Source: Candidatus Olsenella pullistercoris
Lineage (GTDB): Bacteria > Actinomycetota > Coriobacteriia > Coriobacteriales > Atopobiaceae
Length of the DNA: 33,473 nt
Assembly: GCA_019116525.1 (NCBI GenBank)
Contig: DXBM01000025.1
Location: 1 to 33,473, forward strand
Direction: 5' to 3'
Shown here in pieces: positions 8,802 through 15,563 of the stretch. The position numbers and the translations under genes were made by a program. Position 1 is the stretch's first letter. The number at the start of each line of letters is the position of its first letter. The notes beneath the pieces were generated by a model. The model had not been told where the DNA came from. It made no database searches and worked only from the letters and a program-made list of their open reading frames with translations.

Positions 8802-9211
8802 CCGCGGCTCACTCGCATGATGGTGTCGCCGATCTGGACCTCGTCGGCCTCGCGCAGCGTGACGGGCTGCTCGATGAGGTGGCCGTTGACGAGGGTCCCG
8901 TTGGTGGAGCCGAGGTCCTCGAGCACGAGCGCGGGGCCCTGGAGGGTGAGGCGCGCGTGCGTGGAGGAGACGTAGGGCTCGTCGACGACGATGTCCGATG
9001 ACGGCGAGCGGCCGATCACGACTGGGCCAAGGATGTCGACGTGCAGGCCGCGCAGCGACCTCGTGCCCTTCTCGACGTCAACCGCCCAGATGGCGGAGTC
9101 GCGGCGCTGGCCCCTCACGAGGCCCACGCCCGTGCGCATGACGGCGAACAGGAACACGTACAGGACGACGACGAGAAGAACGCGTCCTGCGAACAGGACG
9201 AGCTCGATCAT
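8798..9211 (-). CDS. Membrane-anchored FHA-domain protein (FhaB/FipA-like)
   Basis: 137-residue protein with one N-terminal TM helix (about 5-25) and a cytoplasmic forkhead-associated domain (about 65-132) that binds phosphothreonine. The FHA signature is complete: VIGRSPSSD, VSSTHARL and LGSTNGTLVNG. In relatives such a protein links kinase output to division and wall-synthesis complexes. I chose ATG 9211 because it overlaps the fhaA stop as ATGA and begins directly with the hydrophobic helix; a longer in-frame reading to 9280 would lie inside fhaA. Its own stop overlaps the pstP start in the same way, so three genes are translationally linked. Confidence 0.9.
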   Translation of the reverse strand: MIELVLFAGRVLLVVVLYVFLFAVMRTGVGLVRGQRRDSAIWAVDVEKGTRSLRGLHVDILGPVVIGRSPSSDIVVDEPYVSSTHARLTLQGPALVLEDLGSTNGTLVNGHLIEQPVTLREADEVQIGDTIMRVSRG

Positions 9212-10362
9212 CGCGGGTTCTCCCTGAACTCGAGGTTGACGAGGCCGAGCGTGATGAGGTCCCCGTCGCGCAGCGCGCACTCGCGCACGTCAACGTCGTT
9301 GACGAGGGTGCCGTTGGTGGAGCCGAGGTCGCGGATGGACCAGTCGCGACCGTTGAAGGAGAGCTCGGCGTGACGGCGGGAGACGTTGGGGTCGCGCAGG
9401 ACGACGCCCGCCTGCGAGCGCTCGCGGCCGATCACGGTGGTCGGCGCGCTCGCGGTGTAGGTGCGTCCGGTCTGGCGGTCGATGAGCAGGCAGGATGCCG
9501 GGCGCTGCTCGGGCGCGGCGGCGTGCTGGGGCCGGGCGCCGGCCGCGGCGGCAGCGGCGGCCGCCCCTGCGGGGGCTGCCGCGGCGGCGACCTCGCCCAT
9601 GTTCACCCCACGGCGCATGTCCACGAGCGGGACGTTCTTGCGCTGCGTCTGGGGGACGGGGATGGCGCCGGGGCCCTCGCCGGGCACGACGACGGGCGCG
9701 GGGCCCGCCATCGGGACGGGCATGGGGGTGGACGCGGAGGCGGAGGCCACGGGCTCCGCGTCAACGAACTCGTCGGGGAGCACGCTCAGGCCGGCGCTCG
9801 CGCTCGGCTGCACGCCGGCGCCGCTCGGGACGGACGCGAGCGGGGAGGGCGTGGGGGCGGGCGTAGGTGCCGCGGCGGGGGGCTGCGTGGCGCGACGGCT
9901 GCCGTCGTGCGGGTGCACCTGGGCCGCGGCGCCGCCGGCGCTGGAGTTGCCCGCCAGGAAGGCGCGCTCCTCCTCGCGAAGGCGCGCGAGCGTCCCCGCG
10001 TCGACGTTCTCCGCGAAGACGGCGAACTTGCCGGACTTGAGGGACGGGTCGACCATGAAGCGCACGAGCGGGCTGCCCACGAAGGCGTAGCCCTTCTTCT
10101 GGGCCTGGGAGGTCACGAAGGAGGCGGTCTCGTAGGTGATCTGCTCGTAGAGCGGGCGCATCAGCGAGTCGTCGGAGGCGGAGACGAGCACGGTGTAGAG
10201 GGCGGGCGCCGTGTCCACGCCGTCGATCTCGTAGGTCTCGTTCTCCATCTCGCGCGCGGCGCGCTTGGCCAGCTTCTTGAACGAGAAGGGCTCGGTGTAG
10301 CCCTGGGGCGCGGCCCCAAAGACAGAGCCGATTCTTGTCTCGAAGTCACTCAGAAAGCTCAT
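9208..10362 (-). CDS. DUF3662 + FHA domain protein (FhaA-like)
   Basis: 384-residue cytoplasmic adaptor. The N-terminal DUF3662 domain (about 1-120) begins MSFLSDFETRIGSVF and contains the ALYTVLVS and GSPLVRFMVDPSLKSGKFAV stretches typical of actinobacterial FhaA. A long Ala/Pro-rich low-complexity linker (about 145-290) follows, with a C-terminal FHA domain (about 300-380) carrying VIGRERSQ, VSRRHAEL and LGSTNGTLVND. In mycobacteria FhaA binds phosphorylated partners of peptidoglycan synthesis. The start lies 17 bases inside the end of the upstream kinase gene, so the two are probably coupled. The linker is strongly biased to GCG/GCC codons. Confidence 0.92.
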   Translation of the reverse strand: MSFLSDFETRIGSVFGAAPQGYTEPFSFKKLAKRAAREMENETYEIDGVDTAPALYTVLVSASDDSLMRPLYEQITYETASFVTSQAQKKGYAFVGSPLVRFMVDPSLKSGKFAVFAENVDAGTLARLREEERAFLAGNSSAGGAAAQVHPHDGSRRATQPPAAAPTPAPTPSPLASVPSGAGVQPSASAGLSVLPDEFVDAEPVASASASTPMPVPMAGPAPVVVPGEGPGAIPVPQTQRKNVPLVDMRRGVNMGEVAAAAAPAGAAAAAAAAGARPQHAAAPEQRPASCLLIDRQTGRTYTASAPTTVIGRERSQAGVVLRDPNVSRRHAELSFNGRDWSIRDLGSTNGTLVNDVDVRECALRDGDLITLGLVNLEFRENPR

Positions 10363-12100
10363 CGTATGAACCCTCGCCTTCCTGGTCCTCGTAGAGAGGG
10401 CCTCTCAGGGCAGTAGCAACGCACATAAGCACACTCAAGAGTACCGCAAGCACGACGCTGCCCCAGTCGATCGCGGGGGATATACCGGGATTCTCCATTC
10501 TAGCTGCGAAAACCTCAGAACCCACAAGGATGGCGAGGCCAAGGGCCTGCCCGATCACGCCGGCGGCCACAGATCCTCGCAGCGCGACGGCGGATGAGGC
10601 GGCCGCGCAGCCCACGGCGCCGGCGAGCACGACCCAGGTGTCGGGCTCCGCAGCGGCGGACAGCAGTGCCTGCGCCGTCGCGTCGGGCGAGAAGCCCGCG
10701 GAGACGCTCAGGTGAAGCGTTGTGCCGAGCACGTAGCCGAGGGCGGTCGTTGCTGCCGCGGGGCCCGGGTCGAGCGCGTAGCCGGAGAGGGCGGCCCCCG
10801 CGGCGGGGGAGGGCAGGCAGCACGGAAGCAGCAGGGCGAGCGAGGACATACGCTCACGCAGTCCGCACGTCGCCCACCACACGCACGACGCGACGCCGAG
10901 CGCGCAGGCGCCAAGAGCCGCGAGGCCGCCGGGGTCGGCGCCGAGAAGGGCCACGACAAGGGCGGCAACGACGACGGGAGCCCCCAGCTGGGGAAGGGCC
11001 GCGGAGGCGAGGGCGGCGACGAGGCTCGCCACGGCGGCGGCCTCGGGCGCGAGCGCACCTATCGCCGGCGTCACGAGGCGCAGCGCGACGAAGGTGGCGA
11101 GCGCGGTCAGGGCGCGCGGGGCGATCCTGCCCGGGCTTGCGAGCCAGCGGGGGAGCCGCAGGGTGCGACCGGGGCCGCGGCGCGAGGCCCCCTCGTCCTC
11201 CTCGGCCTGCCCCACGAGCTCGCGCAGGGACTCCGCTCCCTCGCGAGCGCTCCCCAGGCCGCCGGCTAGCTCGTCAGCGAAGGCGAGCACGCTCGCGTCC
11301 CGGCCCGCGGGCGCGGGCGAGAGCTCCGCGAGCAGGGCCTCCTCGACTCCTGTGGGCATGCTGCGCGCGGGCCGCCCTGGCCCGTGGCCGATCTTTCTCA
11401 GGGACTCCTCGGGGGTTCTCGCCAGGAACGGGTTGCGGCCGGTGAGCGACTGCCAGACCACAACGGCGAGCGAGAACACGTCGGTCCGCTCGTCAACGAG
11501 CCCGCCCTCGATCTGCTCGGGCGGCATGTAGCCCACGGTCCCCCCTCGCGCGCCCCCGTAGCCGGCGGCCGAGGCGAGCGTTGCCATGCCAAAGTCCGCG
11601 AGCTTCACGGTGCCCTGGCGGTCGACCATGATGTTCGTCGGCTTGATGTCGAGGTGGAGGACCCGGTTCTCGTGCGCGAAGTCAAGCGCGCGCGCCACGG
11701 AGGAGAGCACGTGCGCGCACTCCTCGGGCGTGAGGCGGCCGCCCTCGACGCGCGCGAGGAGCTCGGCGAGGTTGAGGCCGTCAACGTACTCCATGACGAG
11801 ATACGCGTAGGCGCCGTCCGCCTCGAAGTCAAAGACGGTGACGATGTTGGGGTGCCCGAGCATGCAGGCGGTGCGCGCCTCGGCGAGGGCCTCTTGGGCC
11901 GTTGTCCCGGTCTCTGCGGCGAGGGGCATGCGCTTGATCGCGACGCGGCGCATGAGGCGCGTGTCCCAGCAGGTGCACACGGTGCCGAAGCCGCCCGTTC
12001 CGCGGCGCTCGAGCACGCGGTAGCGCCCAAGGAGCAGCTCCTGCGGCGCGCTCGCGGGGGCGTGCTCGCCCGAGCTCGTCCAGCCTGGGGTCTCGCTCAC
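10346..12100 (-). CDS. Ser/Thr protein kinase with multi-TM C-terminal half
   Basis: First gene of the operon, 584 residues. The N-terminal kinase domain (about 26-280) shows the glycine loop RRGTGGFGTV (32-41), ATP lysine in VAIK (56), catalytic HLDIKPTN (149-156), DFG (169-171) and GYMPPEQ. The catalytic loop reads HLD where most such kinases have HRD, so it lacks the arginine that usually reads activation-loop phosphorylation; the aspartate and lysine are present. After a charged linker (about 285-320) there are roughly eight to ten Ala/Leu/Val-rich hydrophobic segments (325-565), a membrane module that I do not recognise. GTG 12100 is preceded by GGAGGC. It takes the place of pknA in the cluster but at the front and with a different architecture. 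Confidence 0.88.
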   Translation of the reverse strand: MSETPGWTSSGEHAPASAPQELLLGRYRVLERRGTGGFGTVCTCWDTRLMRRVAIKRMPLAAETGTTAQEALAEARTACMLGHPNIVTVFDFEADGAYAYLVMEYVDGLNLAELLARVEGGRLTPEECAHVLSSVARALDFAHENRVLHLDIKPTNIMVDRQGTVKLADFGMATLASAAGYGGARGGTVGYMPPEQIEGGLVDERTDVFSLAVVVWQSLTGRNPFLARTPEESLRKIGHGPGRPARSMPTGVEEALLAELSPAPAGRDASVLAFADELAGGLGSAREGAESLRELVGQAEEDEGASRRGPGRTLRLPRWLASPGRIAPRALTALATFVALRLVTPAIGALAPEAAAVASLVAALASAALPQLGAPVVVAALVVALLGADPGGLAALGACALGVASCVWWATCGLRERMSSLALLLPCCLPSPAAGAALSGYALDPGPAAATTALGYVLGTTLHLSVSAGFSPDATAQALLSAAAEPDTWVVLAGAVGCAAASSAVALRGSVAAGVIGQALGLAILVGSEVFAARMENPGISPAIDWGSVVLAVLLSVLMCVATALRGPLYEDQEGEGSYDELSE

Positions 12101-12142
12101 GGCGCCTCCCTCGTTTCAGCTGCGTTCGGCCGTGCTGGGGAC

Positions 12143-12148
12143 ATTTTA
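12143..12148 (-). promoter_or_regulatory. -10 box for the kinase/FHA/wall-synthesis operon
   Basis: TAAAAT on the minus strand, 42 bases before the GTG start at 12100, is the only AT-rich hexamer in the gap. No clear -35 is visible at 16-18 bases. It lies back to back with the tRNA-Leu promoter, so the two transcripts diverge. Confidence 0.5.
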
Positions 12149-12178
12149 CCCCTTCGAGGGCGGGGCGAGAAAAACCGC

Positions 12179-12208
12179 TTGCCAGCTGGCGCGGGGATGC
12201 GCTACGAT
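12179..12208 (+). promoter_or_regulatory. Promoter of tRNA-Leu(CAG)
   Basis: -35 TTGCCA (12179-12184), an 18-base spacer and -10 TACGAT (12203-12208) place the start just before the tRNA at 12219. An A-rich tract (GCGAGAAAAACC, from 12165) immediately upstream resembles an UP element. Confidence 0.65.
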
Positions 12209-12218
12209 ATCCCAGCAC

Positions 12219-12305
12219 GCGGGCGTGGCGGAATTGGCAGACGCGTACGGTTCAGGTCCGTATGGGGGCAACTCCATGAAGGTTCAAGTCCTTTCGCCCG
12301 CACCA
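12219..12305 (+). tRNA. tRNA-Leu (anticodon CAG)
   Basis: Class II tRNA of 87 bases with an extended variable arm. The acceptor stem is GCGGGCG/CGCCCGC, the anticodon stem TACGG/CCGTA holds loop TTCAGGT with CAG, and GGTTCAAGTCC forms the T arm. Discriminator A and an encoded CCA end the gene. It reads CTG, the dominant leucine codon in this high-GC genome alongside CTC. Confidence 0.95.
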
Positions 12306-12315
12306 TGAGAGCTCA

Positions 12316-12346
12316 GGGCCTCGGCGCATGGCGCCGGGGCCCTTTT
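12316..12346 (+). terminator. Intrinsic terminator after tRNA-Leu
   Basis: GGGCC-T-CGGCGC pairs with GCGCCG-G-GGCCC around an ATG loop, and TTTT follows directly. It begins 10 bases after the tRNA. Confidence 0.85.
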
Positions 12347-12449
12347 GCGTTGCGGCAGGGGCGTGCCGGGCTTCTTGCCGCGGCCCTCTCGTCGGCAGCT
12401 CTCCCGTCACGGGCTTCTCGCCGCCGTTCCATCCTGCCGCGTCCCCGAA

Positions 12450-12522
12450 TAACACGCAGAATCAGGTAAAGTTTCATATATTCCCAGTTGAAAAAACGGA
12501 CAAACCCGGATTCTGCGTGTTA
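12450..12522 (+). repeat. 73-bp terminal-inverted-repeat element, copy 1
   Basis: The ends TAACACGCAGAATCAGG and CCGGATTCTGCGTGTTA are inverted copies with one mismatch over 17 bases, enclosing an AT-rich core. A second copy at 13750-13822 lies in opposite orientation with 66 of 73 bases identical; all seven differences are transitions in the core. AAT flanks both ends, as it does in the other copy. Similarity between the two flanks extends outward to GCTTCTCGCCG at 12413-12423. The 264-base gap 12306-12569 otherwise holds only the tRNA-Leu terminator and a small hairpin near 12530-12544. Confidence 0.8.
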
Positions 12523-12569
12523 ATTTGAACCTGGCGGTGCCAGGACGGGCGTTCTGGAACGTCGCGCCG

Positions 12570-13697
12570 CTACAGAGCGAGGTGCTCCCACGGGCGCCAC
12601 GCAAGCGCTGCCCGTGCGTGCGCGACGCCCTCTTCCCAAGGGAGTAGCGACCAGATGAGCCGGTGACGGCGCTGCTGCTCCATCGGCCCGAGAATCGTGC
12701 GCACGCCGCTCGTCGCGGAGCCGCCGTCTATTTCGTCCATCACCATCGCGGCCTCCAGCATGACGGCGTCAAGGCCGCCCGGCGCGAACAGGTCCTGCTT
12801 GGTGACGGGCAGGATAATGCATCCGAGTGCGGCAAGCTCGCGGTTGCGCCGCAGGTCGTCGAGGTACTTGTCCCGCACGTCCCGGATTGCCTCCGTTGCG
12901 TCGCCGTCCGTCGTTGCCTGCGCGATTGCGTCGAGATTCAGGTGGAGGGTGCTGTCGTAGTTGAAGCCCACGTGCGTCCCCACAATCTCGATGTCGGGCA
13001 CGCGCGACTCGCGGCAGCCGAGGGAGACGAGTTCCGGGGTCGCGCCGTGGCGCACGTTGAGCCGCACGCGCCCCAGCCCGTATCCCTGCTCGCTGGCGCT
13101 CAGGCAGGTCATGAGGGCAACGACCGCCTCCGTCGGCGACCAGGCGTTGTCGGCGGCGTGGGAGAGGTTGTGGCGCGCGATCAGCGCGTTCGGGCGGTCG
13201 CCGAGAAGGTCGAGGTAGGCGCCGAGTCGCTCGACCGAAGTCACGGGCGGCAGGTCGTAGACCACGTCACCGAGGCGCGGGCTGGCGGCGTTGCGCGCGT
13301 AGGTGCCGCAGAGCTCGTAGGCGAGAAGGGCGTGCGCCTCGGGCGTGAGCACGACGGCGAGCTCAAAGAAGAGCAGCTCGGGGCAGGGTATGGAAAGCCC
13401 ATCGCCGAGGTCGACGAAGGAGCGCTCCGGGACGCTCGTCGAGCGGACGCGGCAGTGAGCGAACGACGCCTGCAAGCGGGCCTGCGCGCTCGAGACGACA
13501 ACGTCGATTGGCTGGTCGGCAGTGGGCGCCACGTCGAGGGCCATCCGCTCGAGCGGGAGGAGCCGCGCGGTCCAGCGACGCTGGGGGCTCGGGTCGGGGG
13601 CGGGGAGGTCGATGCGCGCCTTGGGGAGCGCGCGGCCCGTGCGGCGCCAGACGCGAAGCGCGCGCAGGGCGGTCAGCCTGTCGAGGGTCAGTCGCAC
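12570..13697 (-). CDS. Uncharacterised 375-residue protein, possible DUF559/Vsr-like nuclease fold
   Basis: I do not recognise a named family. The middle carries a helix-rich segment ELLFFELAVVLTPEAHALLAYELCGTY (107-133, quoted as the pieces ELLFFELAVVL and LLAYELCGTY). The C-terminal part runs VPDIEIVGTHVGFNYDS (233-249), IRDVRDKYLDDL (271-282) and RELAALGCIILPVTKQDL (286-303). This spacing resembles the strand-Asp, charged helix and L-G-x-x-V-x-x-V-T pattern of DUF559/Vsr-type endonuclease domains, some of which occur in AbiEi-like proteins. The usual catalytic set is not clearly complete. The start is GTG with GGAGGGGG about 10 bases upstream. The gene is boxed by inverted 73-bp elements on both sides, one of them in its promoter region, which suggests an acquired single-gene cassette. 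Confidence 0.8.
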   Translation of the reverse strand: MRLTLDRLTALRALRVWRRTGRALPKARIDLPAPDPSPQRRWTARLLPLERMALDVAPTADQPIDVVVSSAQARLQASFAHCRVRSTSVPERSFVDLGDGLSIPCPELLFFELAVVLTPEAHALLAYELCGTYARNAASPRLGDVVYDLPPVTSVERLGAYLDLLGDRPNALIARHNLSHAADNAWSPTEAVVALMTCLSASEQGYGLGRVRLNVRHGATPELVSLGCRESRVPDIEIVGTHVGFNYDSTLHLNLDAIAQATTDGDATEAIRDVRDKYLDDLRRNRELAALGCIILPVTKQDLFAPGGLDAVMLEAAMVMDEIDGGSATSGVRTILGPMEQQRRHRLIWSLLPWEEGVAHARAALAWRPWEHLAL

Positions 13698-13749
13698 GGT
13701 TTGCTCGCCCCCTCCGTTGTTGTGGCGGACTCTGCTGCTAGGGCGGAAT

Positions 13750-13822
13750 TAACACGCAGAATCCGGGTTCGTCCGCTTTCTCAACTGGGGATATATAAAA
13801 TTTTACCTGATTCTGCGTGTTA
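13750..13822 (-). repeat. 73-bp terminal-inverted-repeat element, copy 2
   Basis: Inverted copy of the element at 12450-12522, with identical 17-base ends and seven transitions in the core. Matching flank GCTTCTCGCCG appears as its complement at 13846-13856, 23 bases outside the element (26 in copy 1). It lies 52 bases upstream of the GTG of the 375-residue gene, so its AT-rich core may carry that gene's promoter. Confidence 0.8.
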
Positions 13823-13885
13823 TTGGGCGACGCCAGCGGGCGGGACGGCGAGAAGCGCGCGGGCGAGAAGGGCCGCGGCCCCCGG

Positions 13886-14077
13886 CTACTCCTCCTCGTC
13901 GTCGCCGAAGAGGTCCCAGTCTCCCTCGGACTTCTCGTGGTTGAAGTAGCGCTGCTTGGTCTTGCGCTCCATGAGCAGGGCGATGGCGAGGCAGACGAAG
14001 ATGCCGCCAACGACGAGGCAGATCACGCCGGTCGGGTCGTTGAAGAGCCACGTGAAGAAATCTGTGATCGCCTGCAT
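13886..14077 (-). CDS. Small single-TM membrane protein (63 residues)
   Basis: Short protein starting MQAITDFFTWLFNDPTG. One strongly hydrophobic helix spans about 17-35 (VICLVVGGIFVCLAIALL). A basic patch, RKTKQR, comes next, and the tail ends in DLFGDDEEE. The basic patch just after the helix predicts the tail inside the cell. GGGGAGG stands 6 bases before the ATG, and the rest of the longer open frame upstream has no such site. I do not recognise a family. It diverges from serS with overlapping -10 boxes between them. Codon use matches the neighbours. Confidence 0.75.
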   Translation of the reverse strand: MQAITDFFTWLFNDPTGVICLVVGGIFVCLAIALLMERKTKQRYFNHEKSEGDWDLFGDDEEE

Positions 14078-14113
14078 GCGATGCCTCCCCTGAGCGCGCC
14101 TGAGTTCGTGCGC

Positions 14114-14127
14114 ACAAGTATATACTT
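14114..14127. promoter_or_regulatory. Palindromic divergent -10 for serS and the 63-residue gene
   Basis: CAAGTATATACTTG is a perfect 14-bp palindrome. It contains TATACT on the plus strand (14120-14125, towards serS) and TATACT on the minus strand (14116-14121, towards the small membrane protein). The two -10 boxes overlap by two bases, so only one polymerase could open the site at a time. No clear -35 hexamers are visible on either side. Confidence 0.55.
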
Positions 14128-14183
14128 GGGAGGCCGCGGCGCGTTGCCGTGGCGCACGACCGCGAGGAGCGAGGAGCCAAAAC

Positions 14184-15467
14184 ATGCTCGACATCAAGTT
14201 CGTCCGCGAGAACCCCGACGCCGTTGACAGGGCCTGCGAGTCCCGCCAGAACGCCCACTGGGACCGCGAGAAGTTCTTTGAGCTGGACGAGGAGCGCCGC
14301 TCCGTCATCTCCGAGGTCGAGAAGCTCCAGGCCGAGCGCAACTCCGTCTCCAAGGAGATCGGCCAGCTCATGCGCGAGGGCAAGCGCGAGGAGGCGGAGG
14401 CGGCCAAGCAGCGCGTCGCCGCGAACAAGGACCGCATCGCCGAGCTCGACGACAGGCGCGGCGAGGTGGAGCAGGCCCTCTTTGACCTCGTGGCCGCCAT
14501 TCCCAACATCCCGCACGAGAGTGTCCCCTACGGCAAGGACGACTCCGACAACCCCGAGGTGCGCCGCTGGGGAACGCCCCGCGAGTTTGACTTTGAGGCC
14601 AAGGCGCACTGGGACCTGGGCCCCGAGCTCGGCATCATTGACTTCGACCGCGGCGTGAAGGTCTCCGGCGCCCGCTTCTACGTGCTCGGCGGCATGGGCG
14701 CCCGCATGGAGCGCGCCCTCATCAACTTCATGGTGGACATGCACGTGAAGGCGGGCTTCAAGGAGTGGTGGATGCCCGTCATCACCAACCACGACACGCT
14801 CTTTGGCACCGGCCAGCTCCCCAAGTTCGAGGACGACCTCTACCACGTCAACCCTGACCTCTACCTCATCCCCACGGCCGAGGTCATGCTCACGAACCTC
14901 CACCGCGACGAGGTGCTCGACGCCTCCCAGCTGCCGCTGTGGTACACCGCGTTCACGCCGTGCTTCCGCGAGGAGGCGGGCTCCGCGGGCCGCGACACGC
15001 GCGGCATCATCCGCGTCCACCAGTTCGACAAGGTCGAGATGGTCAAGTTCGCCAAGCCCGAGGACTCGATGAACCAGCTCGAGAGCATGGTCGGCGAGGC
15101 CGAGGCGGTGCTCCAGGCGCTCGGCCTGCCGTACCACGTGGTGACGCTGTGCACCGGCGACATTGGCTTCTCGGCGTGCAAGTGCTACGACCTCGAGGTG
15201 TGGCTGCCCAGCTACAACGCCTACAAGGAGATCTCCTCCTGCTCCAACTGCTGGGACTTCCAGGCCCGCCGCGCCAACATTCGCTACAAGGACCCGGCCG
15301 AGTTCAAGGGCACGCGCTTCGTGCACACGCTCAACGGGTCCGGCCTTGCCGTGGGCCGCACGATGGCCGCGATCATCGAGAACTACCAGAACCCCGACGG
15401 CTCCGTGACGGTCCCCGAGGCGCTCGTCCCGTACATGGGCGGCGTTGAGGTCATCAGGCCCGCCTAG
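14184..15467 (+). CDS. serS: Seryl-tRNA synthetase
   Basis: Class II synthetase that charges tRNA-Ser; it would act on the tRNA-Ser(GCU) encoded at 28.1 kb. 427 residues, the usual length. An N-terminal antiparallel coiled coil (about 28-103) grips the long variable arm. The catalytic core shows the TAE motif (231-233), motif 2 FREEAGSAGRDTRG (261-274) and motif 3 LNGSGLAVGRTMAAIIEN (383-400). SSCSNCWDFQ (351-360), a typical serine-site segment, is intact. AGGAG lies about 9 bases before the ATG. The leader is only about 50 bases, with no room for a T-box. No stem with a T run follows; the next palindrome at 15491 looks like an operator. Confidence 0.97.
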   Translation: MLDIKFVRENPDAVDRACESRQNAHWDREKFFELDEERRSVISEVEKLQAERNSVSKEIGQLMREGKREEAEAAKQRVAANKDRIAELDDRRGEVEQALFDLVAAIPNIPHESVPYGKDDSDNPEVRRWGTPREFDFEAKAHWDLGPELGIIDFDRGVKVSGARFYVLGGMGARMERALINFMVDMHVKAGFKEWWMPVITNHDTLFGTGQLPKFEDDLYHVNPDLYLIPTAEVMLTNLHRDEVLDASQLPLWYTAFTPCFREEAGSAGRDTRGIIRVHQFDKVEMVKFAKPEDSMNQLESMVGEAEAVLQALGLPYHVVTLCTGDIGFSACKCYDLEVWLPSYNAYKEISSCSNCWDFQARRANIRYKDPAEFKGTRFVHTLNGSGLAVGRTMAAIIENYQNPDGSVTVPEALVPYMGGVEVIRPA

Positions 15468-15490
15468 GGCGAGAAAAACCTCTTGCCAAA

Positions 15491-15531
15491 ACCAGAACAC
15501 CCGTTCTTTCGAACGGGTGTTCTGGTATACT
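15491..15531 (+). promoter_or_regulatory. Double SOS-like operator with -10 box
   Basis: Perfect inverted arms of 16 bases (15491-15506 and 15511-15526) around TTTC contain two GAAC-N4-GTTC boxes. Box 2, CGAACGGGTGTTCT (15510-15523), matches 13 of 14 positions of the SOS consensus. Box 1, read on the minus strand (15494-15507), is AGAACGGGTGTTCT. Their centres are 16 bp apart. A -10 TATACT (15526-15531) abuts the right arm, so binding would shut the promoter. TTGCCA at 15483-15488 is 37 bases from the -10, too far to be its -35. Confidence 0.7.
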
Positions 15532-15563
15532 CATGCCATGAGGAGACGAGGAAGGGAGAGGGC

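Noticed and set aside
12450-13822. Composite transposon or IS element
   Set aside because: The enclosed gene shows no transposase motif and the inverted elements are only 73 bp; a cassette or non-autonomous element fits better.
14128-14183. T-box riboswitch before serS
   Set aside because: The leader is only about 50 bases, has no antiterminator motif and no terminator hairpin.
15491-15526. Intrinsic terminator of serS
   Set aside because: The stem is perfect but is followed by TATACTCATG rather than a T run, and its halves match SOS boxes.
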